Shown: positions 1 to 9,781, numbered from the stretch's first letter. The stretch: 64,000 nucleotides of DNA from Jatrophihabitans sp. GAS493 (GCF_900230215.1 NZ_LT907982.1:868001-932000); one strand, 5' to 3'. Program-made: numbers and translations. The notes: a model not told the origin generated them from the sequence alone.

Positions 1-1
1 C

Positions 2-265
2 ACCGCGATGCACCGGCGACTCGTCCAGCTTCCGCGCGAGGTCGAGGTCGACCGAGCCCGGATGCAGCGGGTGGAGCAGGTGCAGGATGCGTACCGGCAA
101 CTGCTCGGCGCGCTCTCCCCGGCCCGCGCGCAGGCCGAGGACGTGCAGGCGATCCGCTGGCAGCTGCAGGAGCTGCGGGTCAGCCTCTTCGCCCAGCAGC
201 TGGGGACGCCCCGCCCGGTCTCCGAGCAGCGCATCTATCGGGCGATCGACGGCATCGTGCCGTAA
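2..265 (+). CDS. hrpA: ATP-dependent RNA helicase HrpA, C-terminal fragment
   Basis: This is the last 87 residues of a gene whose start lies before the window; the frame is open from base 2 to the TAA at 263-265. The motif ELRVSLFAQQLGTPRPVS followed by RIYRAI is the conserved C-terminal signature of bacterial HrpA (DUF3418 region), a DEAH-box helicase acting on RNA. The helicase core itself is not in the window, so the call rests on this tail. A small membrane-protein gene follows after 24 bp on the same strand. Confidence 0.85.
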   Translation, partial: TAMHRRLVQLPREVEVDRARMQRVEQVQDAYRQLLGALSPARAQAEDVQAIRWQLQELRVSLFAQQLGTPRPVSEQRIYRAIDGIVP

Positions 266-289
266 CACCTATAAGACAAAGGGAGATTC

Positions 290-760
290 ATGAGCGCGAA
301 GAGCTACCTGCGGGCCACCATGATCGGGCTGGCGACGGGTTCCCGGAGCCAGTCCGGGGTTGCCGCGCTGGCCTGGACCTCGAACTCGGGATCGGGGCCG
401 ATCGGTGGGATCCTCGATCGACGGTGGGCCCGTACCTCGACCGCGCTGGCGCTGGCCGGTGAGTTGGCCGGTGACAAGGCACCCTCGACTCCGAGTCGGA
501 CCGCACCCGGGCCGCTGGCCGCGCGCTTGGTGCTCGGTGCGGCCGCAGGCTACGCGCTGGCTGAGCGGGACGGGGCGAGTCGGGTGCTGAGCCTGGCCCT
601 CGGGCTGGCCGGTAGCGCCCTGACAAGCTTCGCCGGCCCGACCTACCGGGAGCTGGCCGCGAAGCGGATTCCGGCGATCGGCGCCCTTCCCCGAGATCTC
701 CCGGGCGCAGTGGCCGAGGACGCCGTCGCCGTCACCCTGGCCTGGCGCGCCGCCCGCTGA
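290..760 (+). CDS. small membrane protein, possibly DUF4126-like
   Basis: A 156-residue protein with start ATG at 290 and an AAGGGAG ribosome site about 7 nt upstream. It begins with a hydrophobic stretch containing GLATGSRSQSGVAALAW, a 'G-x-R-S' pattern reminiscent of DUF4126 membrane proteins, and has further Ala/Leu-rich segments around residues 80-115. It lies 24 bp after hrpA and may be co-transcribed with it. No catalytic motif is visible and the family assignment is tentative; function unknown. Confidence 0.6.
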   Translation: MSAKSYLRATMIGLATGSRSQSGVAALAWTSNSGSGPIGGILDRRWARTSTALALAGELAGDKAPSTPSRTAPGPLAARLVLGAAAGYALAERDGASRVLSLALGLAGSALTSFAGPTYRELAAKRIPAIGALPRDLPGAVAEDAVAVTLAWRAAR

Positions 761-772
761 GCCGGTCACCCC

Positions 773-803
773 GAACACCGGCATCGCGAACACCGGCATC
801 GCG
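773..803. repeat. two-copy 15-bp direct repeat
   Basis: GAACACCGGCATCGC occurs twice head to tail just before the trxA terminator. It is non-coding and of no known function; it may be simple slippage. Confidence 0.5.
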
Positions 804-804
804 A

Positions 805-852
805 ACAAAAAAAGAGTGCTGGGGTGTTCGTCGAAACGAACACCCCAGCACT
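805..852 (-). terminator. Rho-independent terminator of trxA
   Basis: A perfect 16-bp stem (arms 815-830 and 837-852, loop TCGAAA) is followed, reading the minus strand, by a CTTTTTTT run. It lies about 90 bp past the trxA stop codon and would end the transcript that contains trxA. Confidence 0.9.
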
Positions 853-941
853 GAAAACCTGGCTGGACGGCACCAGCCGATTAGCATGGCCGATCAGGTT
901 TGGCCGATCAGCTCTGGCCGATCGAACTGCCGCCGGTCGAA

Positions 942-1271
942 TTAACCGATGTAGTCGGCGAGGTCCTTGAGGATCGCGGCCTTCGGCTTGGCGCCGACGA
1001 TCGACTTGACGACCTGCCCACCGGAGTAGACGTTCATCGTCGGGATCGAGAGGATCTGGTAGTCGCGGGCGATGCCCGGGTTCTCGTCGATGTTGACCTT
1101 GGCGATGGTGATCTTGCCCTTGTACTCGCCGGCGATCTCATCGAGCACAGGCGCGACCATGCGGCACGGGCCACACCACTCGGCCCAGAAGTCCACCAAT
1201 ACCGGCCCCTCGGCCTGCAGTACGTCCGTCGCGAAGGTGGCGTCGGTGACGGTGACGGTGTTTGCGCTCAT
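942..1271 (-). CDS. trxA: thioredoxin
   Basis: A 109-residue thioredoxin, the cytoplasmic disulfide reductant recharged by TrxB. The active site WCGPC has cysteines 33 and 36, the cis-proline is P77 (SIPT) and the length is typical of the family. The start ATG at 1271 is preceded by AGGAGAGAG, which begins just after the stop codon of the EamA gene 15 bp upstream, so translation is probably coupled to that gene. In most actinobacteria trxA follows trxB directly; here an EamA exporter and a PLP decarboxylase lie between them. A strong terminator follows. Confidence 0.97.
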   Translation of the reverse strand: MSANTVTVTDATFATDVLQAEGPVLVDFWAEWCGPCRMVAPVLDEIAGEYKGKITIAKVNIDENPGIARDYQILSIPTMNVYSGGQVVKSIVGAKPKAAILKDLADYIG

Positions 1272-1286
1272 GTATCTCTCTCCTGG

Positions 1287-2255
1287 TTAGCCAGTGTTGG
1301 TGAGTGTCGGCTGTAGCTGATCAGTAGAACCTACCGCCGACGGAGAACATTCCCGCTCGACCACCCCGAACAGCAGCACCGAGCCACCGACCAGACCGGC
1401 CCCGACGGCCTGCTGCAGCGACAGCGACTCGCCCAGAAAGAGCACGGCGGTGAGCAGTCCGAAGGCCGGGATCAGATTGAGAATCACCGCCGACGGGCCG
1501 GCCTCGACCGAGACGATGGCCCAGTTGTAGAGGACGAAACTCAGCGCGTAGCCGATCGTGCCGACCCCTATGGCGGCCAGCCAGAACCCGAGGGGGACGT
1601 GCAGGGGCATCGGCTCCGCGCCGCGGTGCCACTGCAGCAGCGCGGCCGGGGTGATCGCCACCGAGGCGACGGCGAACTGGTGCGCGGTGAGGGTGAGGGA
1701 ATCCGTCTCGTCGGCCGTCCCGTCGGCCGTCCCGTCGACTCTGCCGGCGGCACTGCGGGCGACGATGGTGAACATGGCGGCGCAGAGAACGCCAGCGACG
1801 ACGAGGAGGTCACCCAGGCCCGGCCCGCTGAAGGCGTCCGAACCCTCCAGCACCACCAGCCCGGCCGCGGCGAGGAGCACGGCCGAGGTGACGCTGCGGG
1901 TCATCGGCTCCCGAAGGATCACCGCGGCCAGGATGACCACGGCGGCCGACTCCAACCCCAGCAGCAGTGCCCCGTTGGAGGCGGTGGTTCGGGCCAGTCC
2001 GGCCGTCTCGCTGAGATAGGCCAGAGCCGGCTCCAGCAGTCCGAGGAGCATCACCCGACGCCAGGAGCCGGGTCGGCGGTATCCGCGCAGGAGCACGAGA
2101 ATCCACAGCAACGCATTCGCGGCCAGCAGTTCGATGGCCAGCAGCGTCACTGGGGCGAAGGCGCCGAGGGCGTACTTCGTCGCGGTGGTGGCCGCGCCCC
2201 AGGCAACGGCCGCGAGGACGAGCGCCGTGATCGGCGCCCGTGGGCTGGCGGCCAT
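1287..2255 (-). CDS. EamA/DMT-family transporter
   Basis: A 322-residue integral membrane protein with about ten hydrophobic segments arranged as two EamA repeats (residues about 8-140 and 165-305). The second repeat ends in the typical E-x-LSLQQAVGAGLVGGSVLL pattern. Family members export small metabolites such as amino acids; the substrate is not readable from sequence. A short Thr/Asp-rich loop (about residues 170-182) contains a GTADGTADET repeat. It sits 15 bp after the decarboxylase gene and 15 bp before trxA, so the three probably form one transcript. Export of a polyamine or a related product of the neighbouring decarboxylase is an inference only. Confidence 0.85.
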   Translation of the reverse strand: MAASPRAPITALVLAAVAWGAATTATKYALGAFAPVTLLAIELLAANALLWILVLLRGYRRPGSWRRVMLLGLLEPALAYLSETAGLARTTASNGALLLGLESAAVVILAAVILREPMTRSVTSAVLLAAAGLVVLEGSDAFSGPGLGDLLVVAGVLCAAMFTIVARSAAGRVDGTADGTADETDSLTLTAHQFAVASVAITPAALLQWHRGAEPMPLHVPLGFWLAAIGVGTIGYALSFVLYNWAIVSVEAGPSAVILNLIPAFGLLTAVLFLGESLSLQQAVGAGLVGGSVLLFGVVERECSPSAVGSTDQLQPTLTNTG

Positions 2256-2270
2256 TACATCTGCGCCGCC

Positions 2271-3533
2271 TTACCGCGGTTGAACCGGCGCCGAGACCGG
2301 GTAGGTCGGGGCGGGGGAGATCGAGGCGGGCAGATAGTGCGACACGAGCGGCGTGAAGCCGTTGAACCAGACCGACGAGTAGGACGAGGTGTAGGCGCCG
2401 GTCGAGAGGAACTCGATGCGGTCGCCGATCTTCAGGTCCAGCGGGAGTTGGTACTCATACGTCTCGTAGAGCACGTCCGCGCTGTCGCAGGACGGGCCGG
2501 CCAGCACGACCGGGCCGCATCCGGCGTCGGTCGCGGGGTGGCGCAGCCGGTAGCGAATGGCCTCGCCGAGGGCCTCGGTGAGGCCGTTGAACATGCCGAG
2601 GTCCAGATATATCCAGCGCCGACCCGGATCCGAGTCCCGCTCCGTGATGAGCACGACCTCGGCCTGGATCACGCCGGCATCGCCGACGAGGTAGCGCCCG
2701 GGTTCGATGATCGTGAAGTAGGCGTCTTCGCGTCCGAAATGACGGGCCAGGGCCGAGTTGATCGCCGCACCGTAGGCCTGCACCTCGGGCGTGGGGTCGG
2801 TGTAGACGCTCGGGAGCCCACCACCGAGATTGATCCCGGCTGGGGTGAAACCACGGGCCCGCAACTGCCGGAAGAGCTCAGCCACCTCGCACAACGGCTG
2901 GTCCCAGGCCTGCGGATTGCGCTGCTGGGAGCCGACGTGGAAGGAGACTCCGACGCCCAGACCCGACTCGGCGGCTCGCAGCATCAGCGGCCACGCCTCC
3001 TGAACGCTGCAGCCGAACTTGCGTGACAACGGCCAATCGGCCCCGGCCCCGTCGGTGACGATCCGGATGTAGACGGTTCCCTGAACTGCGCCGGTGACGC
3101 TCTCCAGTTGGGTGATCACCTTCTCCAGCTCAGCGGACGAGTCGACGGTGAAGATGCGGATGCCCCGCGACGCCGCGTAGGCGATATCCCGTTCCTTCTT
3201 GATCGTGTTGCCGTAGGAGAGGCGGGACGGGTCGGCACCGAGGTCCAGGCAGAGGTCGATCTCGCCCGGGCTCGCCACGTCGAAGGAGGAACCTAGGCCG
3301 ACGAGCAGGGCCACGACCTCGGGCGCCGGGTTGGCCTTCACCGCGAAGAAGATCGACGTCGAAGGCAGCGCGGTGTTCAGCTGCCGGTAGCGGTCGGCGA
3401 CGACGTCCAGGTCGACCACCAGAAACGGGGTCGGCAGCGCGGGGTTGGCCGCGATGAAGTCGTCGGCCCGAGCACTCACGGATCCGGTGGCGGACAGGTC
3501 GGCGAGCAGCGGTAGCTCGTTGGTGCTGTACAT
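2271..3533 (-). CDS. PLP-dependent ornithine/lysine-type decarboxylase (alanine-racemase fold)
   Basis: A 420-residue fold-type III PLP decarboxylase, likely forming a diamine from ornithine or a similar basic amino acid. FFAVKANP carries the Schiff-base lysine (K66), GNTIKK and the HVGSQ motif are family signatures, GGGLPS is the phosphate-binding glycine loop, and GPSC349DSAD supplies the catalytic Cys/Asp pair of the second subunit. This CDSAD motif favours ornithine/lysine decarboxylase over DapA-pathway LysA. I chose ATG 3533, preceded by GGGAGAG, over an in-frame start 13 codons upstream. It is first of a probable decarboxylase-EamA-trxA transcript; 3534-3830 upstream should hold the promoter. 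Confidence 0.85.
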   Translation of the reverse strand: MYSTNELPLLADLSATGSVSARADDFIAANPALPTPFLVVDLDVVADRYRQLNTALPSTSIFFAVKANPAPEVVALLVGLGSSFDVASPGEIDLCLDLGADPSRLSYGNTIKKERDIAYAASRGIRIFTVDSSAELEKVITQLESVTGAVQGTVYIRIVTDGAGADWPLSRKFGCSVQEAWPLMLRAAESGLGVGVSFHVGSQQRNPQAWDQPLCEVAELFRQLRARGFTPAGINLGGGLPSVYTDPTPEVQAYGAAINSALARHFGREDAYFTIIEPGRYLVGDAGVIQAEVVLITERDSDPGRRWIYLDLGMFNGLTEALGEAIRYRLRHPATDAGCGPVVLAGPSCDSADVLYETYEYQLPLDLKIGDRIEFLSTGAYTSSYSSVWFNGFTPLVSHYLPASISPAPTYPVSAPVQPR

Positions 3534-3830
3534 AACTCTCCCGGGAGTCGTCAGATGCCACCGCTGCGTCAAAAGGACCTTCTCAGCAGGAAGAGAAGCG
3601 CGGCGAGGCTCTGATACTTCTACCAGGAAAATTCAGGGAGAGCGGCAGCCGGACGGGCTATCCGGCCCGCGCCTGAAGGCGGGTCCGGAACAGCGCCGTC
3701 GCCGATTTCGCCGATCGAGACGCAGGCCGTCGCCGAACGTGGAATCGGCTGGCGACAAGCGCCGCCGACCGGTCGCGGCGCGACGTTTTCAGTCGAAGGC
3801 GACGAACTCCGGAACTAGCTGTGATTAATC
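3534..3830 (-). other. gene-free region between trxB and the decarboxylase gene
   Basis: I see no convincing gene in these 297 bp. A GC-rich imperfect hairpin (3759-3781, arms GCGCCGCCGACC and GGTCGCGGCGC) lies about 50 nt past the trxB stop and could terminate trxB, though it has no U-tract. The part nearest 3533 should hold the promoter of the decarboxylase operon. Confidence 0.4.
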
Positions 3831-4841
3831 TCAGACGCTGGCCGCGACCGTGCGCGACGCGTCGGTGAAGCCGGCCGGCTCGCCGGCAACCAGGGAGTGC
3901 TCGAGGTCGGCCAGGTAGTTCTGCGCGTCGAGGGCGGCCTCGCACCCGGTGCCGGCGGCGGTGATCGCCTGCCGGTAGGTGTGGTCGACGAGGTCACCGG
4001 CGGCGAATACGCCGGCCAAGCTGGTGCGGGTCGAACCCGGCTGCACCACGACGTATCCCTCGGCGTCCAGCTCAACCTGATCGGCGACCAGTTCCGAACG
4101 TGGCTCGTGCCCGATCGCGATGAAGAGTCCGGTGGCCTCGAAGTCCCGCTCTTCGCCGGTGACGGTGTCCTGCAGGCGCAGGCCGGAGACCTTGTTGTCC
4201 GCGTCGCTCTCGATACCGACCACCGCGCTGTTCCAGATCCAGTGGATCTTCGGGTCGGCCTCGGCCCGGTCGCACATCACGCGGCTGGCCCGAAGCGTGT
4301 CGCGCCGGTGCACGACCGTCACCGACTTCGCGAAGCGGGAGAGGAAGGTGGCCTCCTCCATCGCGGTGTCGCCACCGCCGACGACCACGATGTCCTGATC
4401 ACGGAAGAAGAAGCCATCACAGGTGGCACACCAGGAGACACCGCGACCGGAGAGCTCGTCCTCGCGCTCGATCCCGAGCTTGCGGTAGGCCGAACCGGTG
4501 GCCAGGATCACCGCGTCGGCGGTGTATTCGGCGTCGAGGGTGCGGACGATCTTGACGGTTCCGGTCAGGTCGACCGCGGTGACGTCGTCGCTGACGATCT
4601 CAGCACCGAAGCGCTCGGCCTGGCCGCGGATGTTCATCATCAGGTCGGGACCCATGATCCCGTCGGTGAAGCCGGGGAAGTTCTCCACCTCGGTGGTGTT
4701 CATCAACGCACCGCCGTATTGGGAACCCTCGAAGAGCAGCGGCCTCAGGTCGGCCCGGGCGGTGTACAGCCCAGCCGTGTAGCCCGACGGGCCGGAGCCG
4801 ATGATGATCACGTTGCGGTGGTTGCTCGAAGTGTCGCTCAC
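3831..4841 (-). CDS. trxB: thioredoxin reductase
   Basis: A 336-residue NADPH-dependent flavoprotein that reduces thioredoxin. It has the FAD-binding GSGPSG motif near the N-terminus, the redox-active CATC (C138, C141), the NADPH-binding [10 protein letters not shown] motif followed by [10 protein letters not shown], and the terminal FAD motif GVFAAGDL. I chose GTG 4841, which follows GAGGACGAC; the in-frame ATG at 4898 would add 19 non-conserved residues. It follows murJ by 92 bp on the same strand, the usual actinobacterial order apart from the absence of a sigM gene between them. Confidence 0.96.
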   Translation of the reverse strand: MSDTSSNHRNVIIIGSGPSGYTAGLYTARADLRPLLFEGSQYGGALMNTTEVENFPGFTDGIMGPDLMMNIRGQAERFGAEIVSDDVTAVDLTGTVKIVRTLDAEYTADAVILATGSAYRKLGIEREDELSGRGVSWCATCDGFFFRDQDIVVVGGGDTAMEEATFLSRFAKSVTVVHRRDTLRASRVMCDRAEADPKIHWIWNSAVVGIESDADNKVSGLRLQDTVTGEERDFEATGLFIAIGHEPRSELVADQVELDAEGYVVVQPGSTRTSLAGVFAAGDLVDHTYRQAITAAGTGCEAALDAQNYLADLEHSLVAGEPAGFTDASRTVAASV

Positions 4842-4933
4842 GTCGTCCTCAAATCTTCGGATGTATCCCGGGGCTTGCAACAATCGTAGAGGGGACAAGC
4901 ATTCCCAGCTGCCTGTCCGCGCCTCGGAGCTGG

Positions 4934-6937
4934 TTAGCGGCGAGCCATCCGCACTATGTCCTGCACTTCGGGGATGCGCATTCGGACGGCTACCAGGCCC
5001 ATGACGACGAGGCCGGCGGCGGAGGCGAGCAGCAGGCCGAGGGCGTCACTGAGCATGCCCGTGCCGAGCGCTGCGGTTACTCCGTGGAGTACGGCGAAGG
5101 CGACGACCGCGCCGACCGCCGATGCGGCCCCGACCTGCAGCATGGTGCGCCAGACACTGCCGAACTGCAGGCTTCCAAGCCGCTTCTTCAGTAGTAGATG
5201 TCCCACTACGGCCCCGACCAGATAGGACGCGGAGGTGGCGACGTTCAGGGACTCGACCACGTGGCTGGAGTCCAGCGTCGCTGCCGAGAGCAGCACCAGG
5301 ACCATCTTGGCGGCGACCATTCCGATGTTGATGATGGTCGGCGTCTTGGCGTCGCGCATGGCGTAGAAGACACGAAGCTGCAGCATCACCAGTGCGAAGG
5401 GCACCAGGCCGAAGGCGGCCAGCGCGATCGCCACGCCGGCGTGCCGGGCCTTGTCCGGCCCGTTGGCTCCGTGGTCGAAGAGGACGGTGCCGAGGGTGGG
5501 TCCGAGCACCATCAGCCCGGCCGTGATGGGCAGCAAGGCGACGCTCGACAGACGCGCCCCCAGCGAGAGGTCGCGGATCACCGCCTCGGTCTCACCGCGG
5601 GCGGCCGAGCGGGACATCCGCGGCATCAGCGCGGTGAGCAGCGAGACGCCGATGATGCCGTAAGGCATCTGGAAGATGAGATCGGCTGCGGCGAAGGCCG
5701 CCGCACCGCCCTCGTGCCGGTTGGCCACCTTGAAGACCAGCCAGAGCCCGATCTGACTGGCCACCACGTAGCCGATCACCCAGCCAGCGAGGTTGCCGAC
5801 CTCGGCCAGGCGCCCACGCTCCTCCGGACGGGCCCGGAAGCGCCACTGCCAGCGGAAGCCTGAGCGCCGCAGGAACGGCAGCAGGACCAGCGACTGAGCA
5901 ACGATTCCCATTGTCGTGCCGATGCCGAGAACGAGGATCTGAGCCGTCGTGATCGTGGTCGGGTTGAGGGTGGCCGGCCCGGGCATGCTCCAGAAGACCC
6001 CGACCGTGGCGATGACGATGACATTGTTGAGCACCGGTGCCCAGGCGCCGGGGCCGTAGACCCGGCGGGTGTTGAGAACAGCGACGACCAGCGCCCCCAG
6101 GCCGTAGAAGAAGATCTCCGGCAGCAGCAGGGTGCCGAAGATACTGGTGAGTTCTCGCTTGGAGCCGGGCTGCACGTAGGCGGCGGCGATGAGCGGGGCG
6201 GCGGCGACGGCGACCAGTGTGGCGACGGCCAGCGCGGCGGTGGCTATCGAAAGTAGCCGCTGGGTGTAGGCGACGCCGTGGTCGCCGTCGTGCTCCTGAG
6301 CGTGCACGATGAGCGGGATCAGGACGCTGGAGAGCACACCCCCCAGCAGCAGTTCGTAGACGATGTTGGGGAAGTTGTTGGCGGTGTTGTAGGCATCGCC
6401 GACACTGAGGAAGCCGAGCGCGGCGATGAGCAGCAGGCTGCGCGCGAAGCCGGTCAGCCGGCTGACCAAGCTGGCGATGGCCATCGTCCGGCTGGAGGCG
6501 AGAACCCGCTGGTTCGACTCGCCCGTTCCTTCGCCGGTGCCGACCTGGTCGGCCAGAATCTGATCGACACTGATCTCCGGGCCGGCTGCCACCACCGGCT
6601 GGTCGGGTGCGATCTCGGCGTCGATCGCGCCGAAGATCGTCGTCATCGGTCCGTCGTCGTCCGGCGGGACCGGCGGGGGTTGCACTGGCGGTGGCTCTAC
6701 TGGCTGTACCGGCGGCTCGCGCCGCGGCCGGTACTTGCGCCGGCCGCCGTAGGTGGGCTGACTCCACGGCACCTCGGCGGCCGCCGCCTCCTCGGCGTCG
6801 GTCAGCTGCTGCCATTGCGGCAGCATGACGCCGGGAATGGGTGCGGCGCCGGCGTAGAGGCTCGGTTCGATGGTGACCAGACCGCGGCCGTAGACCGACG
6901 CTGCGCCCCAGTCCTCTTCGTCGCTCTGCTCAGGCAT
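4934..6937 (-). CDS. murJ: lipid II flippase MurJ (MviN)
   Basis: A 667-residue MATE/MOP-superfamily protein that moves lipid II across the cytoplasmic membrane for peptidoglycan synthesis. About fourteen membrane helices start near residue 150 ([20 protein letters not shown] is the MurJ entry motif, and [18 protein letters not shown] is strongly conserved). The first ~150 residues are a cytoplasmic Pro-rich extension ([13 protein letters not shown] region) without membrane segments. There is no obvious C-terminal pseudokinase domain such as M. tuberculosis MviN carries. Its start overlaps the DUF6049 stop by 8 bp, so the two are translationally coupled. Confidence 0.95.
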   Translation of the reverse strand: MPEQSDEEDWGAASVYGRGLVTIEPSLYAGAAPIPGVMLPQWQQLTDAEEAAAAEVPWSQPTYGGRRKYRPRREPPVQPVEPPPVQPPPVPPDDDGPMTTIFGAIDAEIAPDQPVVAAGPEISVDQILADQVGTGEGTGESNQRVLASSRTMAIASLVSRLTGFARSLLLIAALGFLSVGDAYNTANNFPNIVYELLLGGVLSSVLIPLIVHAQEHDGDHGVAYTQRLLSIATAALAVATLVAVAAAPLIAAAYVQPGSKRELTSIFGTLLLPEIFFYGLGALVVAVLNTRRVYGPGAWAPVLNNVIVIATVGVFWSMPGPATLNPTTITTAQILVLGIGTTMGIVAQSLVLLPFLRRSGFRWQWRFRARPEERGRLAEVGNLAGWVIGYVVASQIGLWLVFKVANRHEGGAAAFAAADLIFQMPYGIIGVSLLTALMPRMSRSAARGETEAVIRDLSLGARLSSVALLPITAGLMVLGPTLGTVLFDHGANGPDKARHAGVAIALAAFGLVPFALVMLQLRVFYAMRDAKTPTIINIGMVAAKMVLVLLSAATLDSSHVVESLNVATSASYLVGAVVGHLLLKKRLGSLQFGSVWRTMLQVGAASAVGAVVAFAVLHGVTAALGTGMLSDALGLLLASAAGLVVMGLVAVRMRIPEVQDIVRMARR

Positions 6938-9269
6938 GCAACGGCGCCGGCGGCTCGGAGGGCGTCTTCCGGCCGCGGCGCAGACGCCGGATCAATCGCA
7001 GCAGCAGGGCCAGGGCCAGCACCACACCGGCGATGACCGTGATGATCACCCCGACGCCGCCGAGCGCGGTGCTGCGCACGTCGAGCTCGATCGGATCGCC
7101 GAGCCCGGCGCCGAGCGGGGTGAGCAGGGAGGCCTCGACGACGAACCGTCCCGGTCGCTGGGCGTGGGCCGGAATACGAAGGGTCACCTGGCTTCCGTCG
7201 CCCTGAATAACGTGCACCCCGGTGTCGTCGGTGGTGACCCCGCGAACCATCCCCACGGTCGTGATCGCGACCTTCACCCGCACGGGGTAGGCGAGGGTAT
7301 TGAGCACACTGACGAAGAGCGGGGCGTCGGAGGAGGCCAGCGTGTAGCTCCCGGTGGTCGGCCGGACGATCCGCACGGCCGACTGCAGCGTCTCCACCTG
7401 CCGGGTGAGCGTCGTGTTGAAGGTCAGGGCCGAGGCGTCGTGCCCGCGCCACCCGTTCGAGGCAGCCCGCTGTGCGGCGGCCGGGTAGCCGGCGAGTACC
7501 TGAGCCGCGTCAGTTGCCGAGACGAAGATGGTCGCGAAGTCCCGGACGAAGCTCGAGGTGGTGGCGCTGGTGTGGATCATCGTCGCCGAGACGCTGGAGC
7601 CATCGCCTGGGCTGGTCAGGGAGGCGCGCTGGTCGGGGGTGAGGGTGCTGACCGCATCGTTGACGGTGACCGGCGTCGACCAGTAGGTCGCGCTCGTCTC
7701 GTGGATCGCCCGGACGGCGGCGGCGACCGAGGGGTTCACGTCCCGCGGTGCGGTGATGACGAGATAGGGCGCCGCCGTGGGTTGGGCGACGGCGCGCATC
7801 GCCACCGCGGCAACGAGTTTGGGCAGCGCCGAGGTGTTCACCGTCGAAGGCGTACTGACGCTCACCGCGGTCGCGGCGAGACTCTGCACCACCGAGTCGG
7901 TGACGACGGCGTGGGCCTTGGTCCCGTCCGGGAGCGATTGATCCAACTGGGCCACCGACGACGGTGGGTAGACGGCGTCGCTCAACGCGGGGAGCACCGA
8001 ATCGCTGAGAACCAGGGCGCGCGCGCCGCCGGAGATCAGCGACTTGATACCGGCGGCGGTGGCGACGCCGTCGGCCGGCCAGGCGAGATCGTGGGTGCCG
8101 ACGCCGGTTGCCTGCCCGGCCACCGATGGGTCGACCGTCGTGCTCCAGTGCAGGTTGGCCCGGACCATCGCTTCGGTGTCGGGGTCGGCGTCCGGAGTGA
8201 ACTCGACCTGGCTGGCGGCGGCGACGGTGTGAAAGCGGGCCAGCCAGTTGGCCGCATCCTCGCTGTGGGTGCCGTCGACGGTTGTGCTGGCTGCCGGGTG
8301 GGCGCCGCTGGCCGGGGCGGTGGTCGGCTGGCTGGCCGGGGCTGGCCGGATCACCTCGTAATGGTCAGACATGGTCAGCAGTTCGGAGATGAGCTCGGGG
8401 TCGACCATCAGGGTGGCCCGGGTGAAGCTCTGGATCCCCTCCAGCACCGAGAGTGAACGGAATAGCCGCCCCCCCGGCGCGACGGAGACGCCCAGGTCGT
8501 CGTCGAAGAAGACCTGTTCGGCGGTGACCCGGTGCGGCCGGTCGATCAACGGCCAGACCCAGCTCACCTTCATCGGGGTCGGCGGCTGCAGGAAGGACGG
8601 CACGTAGCTCTGCGCCGTGCCGACGGCGGTGGTCGGGCCGTCGCTGCTGGCCGCGGCCGAGACGGTGAAGTCGATCGGGTAGATCCCGGTCGCGCAGAGG
8701 CAGATGTCGGAGGAGCCGTCGTCGAGAGTGCTCGCGGTGCCGACATAGGTCTGGATCCGGGTGGCGTGGGCCGGCAACGGGGCGAGTTCCATGGAGTGCA
8801 TGACGATCGCGGACGACGAGGGTTTGGCGGGGTTGTCGAAGTTGTCCTGCAGGGCTGCCTGCTGGGTGGTCGGCACGTCGCGGCGGACGGCGAGAGTGAG
8901 CTGGGTGAGCGCGGAGCCGGTGTTGTTGGTGAGCGAGAGGGTGAAGGTGAGCGGCTGCGGGGTCGCCGAGATCGCCGGTGTGGTCGGGCTCAGGTTGATG
9001 ACGCTAAGGGTCACGCTCTTGCTGGTCAGCGGGCTCGGCGAAGGTGTGCTGGCGGCCGCGAGCACGCCGGTGGAGCTGAGGGAGCAGCAGAGCCAGATCG
9101 TGAGGACCAGCGCCAGCACGCCGACGAAACGGCTACGGACGGCGAACCGGGCCCGGCGAACGGAGCCTGCGGGGCGGGTTGAGCCTGCGGGATGGATCGG
9201 GCCTGCGGGACGAATGGTGCCTGCGGGTCGAGTGGTGCCTGCGGGTCGAGTGGGCCGTACTGGTGTCAC
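6930..9269 (-). CDS. DUF6049-family cell-envelope protein
   Basis: A 779-residue protein in the position of M. tuberculosis Rv3909. It has a short basic N-terminus made of five hexapeptide repeats (RPAGTT-like, about residues 8-37), a signal or anchor helix at about residues 50-72, a large extracytoplasmic region, and a C-terminal membrane helix (VGVIITVIAGVVLALALLL) followed by a basic tail. Its GTG start overlaps the NUDIX stop (GTGA), and murJ overlaps its end, so the NUDIX-DUF6049-murJ-trxB order forms an envelope operon. Function is unknown; linkage to murJ suggests a role in wall assembly. Confidence 0.85.
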   Translation of the reverse strand: MTPVRPTRPAGTTRPAGTIRPAGPIHPAGSTRPAGSVRRARFAVRSRFVGVLALVLTIWLCCSLSSTGVLAAASTPSPSPLTSKSVTLSVINLSPTTPAISATPQPLTFTLSLTNNTGSALTQLTLAVRRDVPTTQQAALQDNFDNPAKPSSSAIVMHSMELAPLPAHATRIQTYVGTASTLDDGSSDICLCATGIYPIDFTVSAAASSDGPTTAVGTAQSYVPSFLQPPTPMKVSWVWPLIDRPHRVTAEQVFFDDDLGVSVAPGGRLFRSLSVLEGIQSFTRATLMVDPELISELLTMSDHYEVIRPAPASQPTTAPASGAHPAASTTVDGTHSEDAANWLARFHTVAAASQVEFTPDADPDTEAMVRANLHWSTTVDPSVAGQATGVGTHDLAWPADGVATAAGIKSLISGGARALVLSDSVLPALSDAVYPPSSVAQLDQSLPDGTKAHAVVTDSVVQSLAATAVSVSTPSTVNTSALPKLVAAVAMRAVAQPTAAPYLVITAPRDVNPSVAAAVRAIHETSATYWSTPVTVNDAVSTLTPDQRASLTSPGDGSSVSATMIHTSATTSSFVRDFATIFVSATDAAQVLAGYPAAAQRAASNGWRGHDASALTFNTTLTRQVETLQSAVRIVRPTTGSYTLASSDAPLFVSVLNTLAYPVRVKVAITTVGMVRGVTTDDTGVHVIQGDGSQVTLRIPAHAQRPGRFVVEASLLTPLGAGLGDPIELDVRSTALGGVGVIITVIAGVVLALALLLRLIRRLRRGRKTPSEPPAPLHA
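9160..9250. repeat. 18-bp tandem repeat coding a hexapeptide
   Basis: The core CCTGCGGG recurs every 18 bp at 9166, 9184, 9202, 9220 and 9238 (plus-strand reading). On the coding strand this gives RPAGTT, RPAGTI, RPAGPI, HPAGST and RPAGSV in the cytoplasmic N-terminus of the DUF6049 protein. Confidence 0.85.
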
Positions 9270-9775
9270 GCGCTCTCCGCGAGCAACCGTCCGGCGGTGT
9301 CTACGAGCTCCCGTTCATCGGCGTGAGCCAGCCGTCGGGTGATCTCGCTCAGCGGTACCCAGGCGACCTCGGTCACCTCGATGTCCGCATCCGACAGCGC
9401 GCCGCCGGTGGCGCGGAGCAGGAAGTGGTGCACGGTCTTGTGGATGCGCCGCTCGCCGGCGATGAACCAGTAGTCGACGCTGCCGAGGCGGGCCATGATC
9501 TCGCCCCGGATGCCCGTCTCCTCTTCAACCTCCCGGACCGCGGCCTGCTCAGCCGTCTCACCGTTCTCCAGGTGTCCTTTCGGCAGCGACCAGAGCAGGC
9601 GTCCGCGTCGGTCGGTGCGACCGATGAGCGCGCCCATCAGGACCGTTCCGCTGAGGTCGACGACCAATCCGCCCGCGCTCGTCTCCTCGACCCGCTGCAG
9701 GCGACGGGTCTGGCGGGATTTGCCGCCGTCCCGACCGATGCTCGCGCCACGCTCAGGTTTCTGCGAGGAGGGCAT
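9266..9775 (-). CDS. NUDIX hydrolase
   Basis: A 169-residue NUDIX enzyme, expected to hydrolyse a nucleoside-diphosphate-linked substrate. The complete NUDIX box reads GHLENGETAEQAAV then REVEEETGI (residues 67-89), matching Gx5Ex7REUxEExGU, with LWSLPKG just before it. I chose ATG 9775: on the minus strand a TACCAT -10 box (9782-9787) lies 6 nt upstream, a leaderless arrangement. The GTG at 9820 would overlap the divergent cca start. Its stop overlaps the DUF6049 start by 4 bp. The position equals Rv3908 (MutT-like) of M. tuberculosis; the exact substrate is unknown. Confidence 0.93.
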   Translation of the reverse strand: MPSSQKPERGASIGRDGGKSRQTRRLQRVEETSAGGLVVDLSGTVLMGALIGRTDRRGRLLWSLPKGHLENGETAEQAAVREVEEETGIRGEIMARLGSVDYWFIAGERRIHKTVHHFLLRATGGALSDADIEVTEVAWVPLSEITRRLAHADERELVDTAGRLLAESA

Positions 9776-9781
9776 CTGCTG

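Noticed and set aside
1599-3026. A 475-codon plus-strand open frame across the EamA and decarboxylase genes
   Set aside because: Antisense to two well-supported genes and its product is Arg/Gly/Gln-rich with no family features.
4842-4898. Upstream ATG for trxB at 4898
   Set aside because: It would add 19 non-conserved residues; GTG 4841 has a ribosome site and gives the normal TrxB start.
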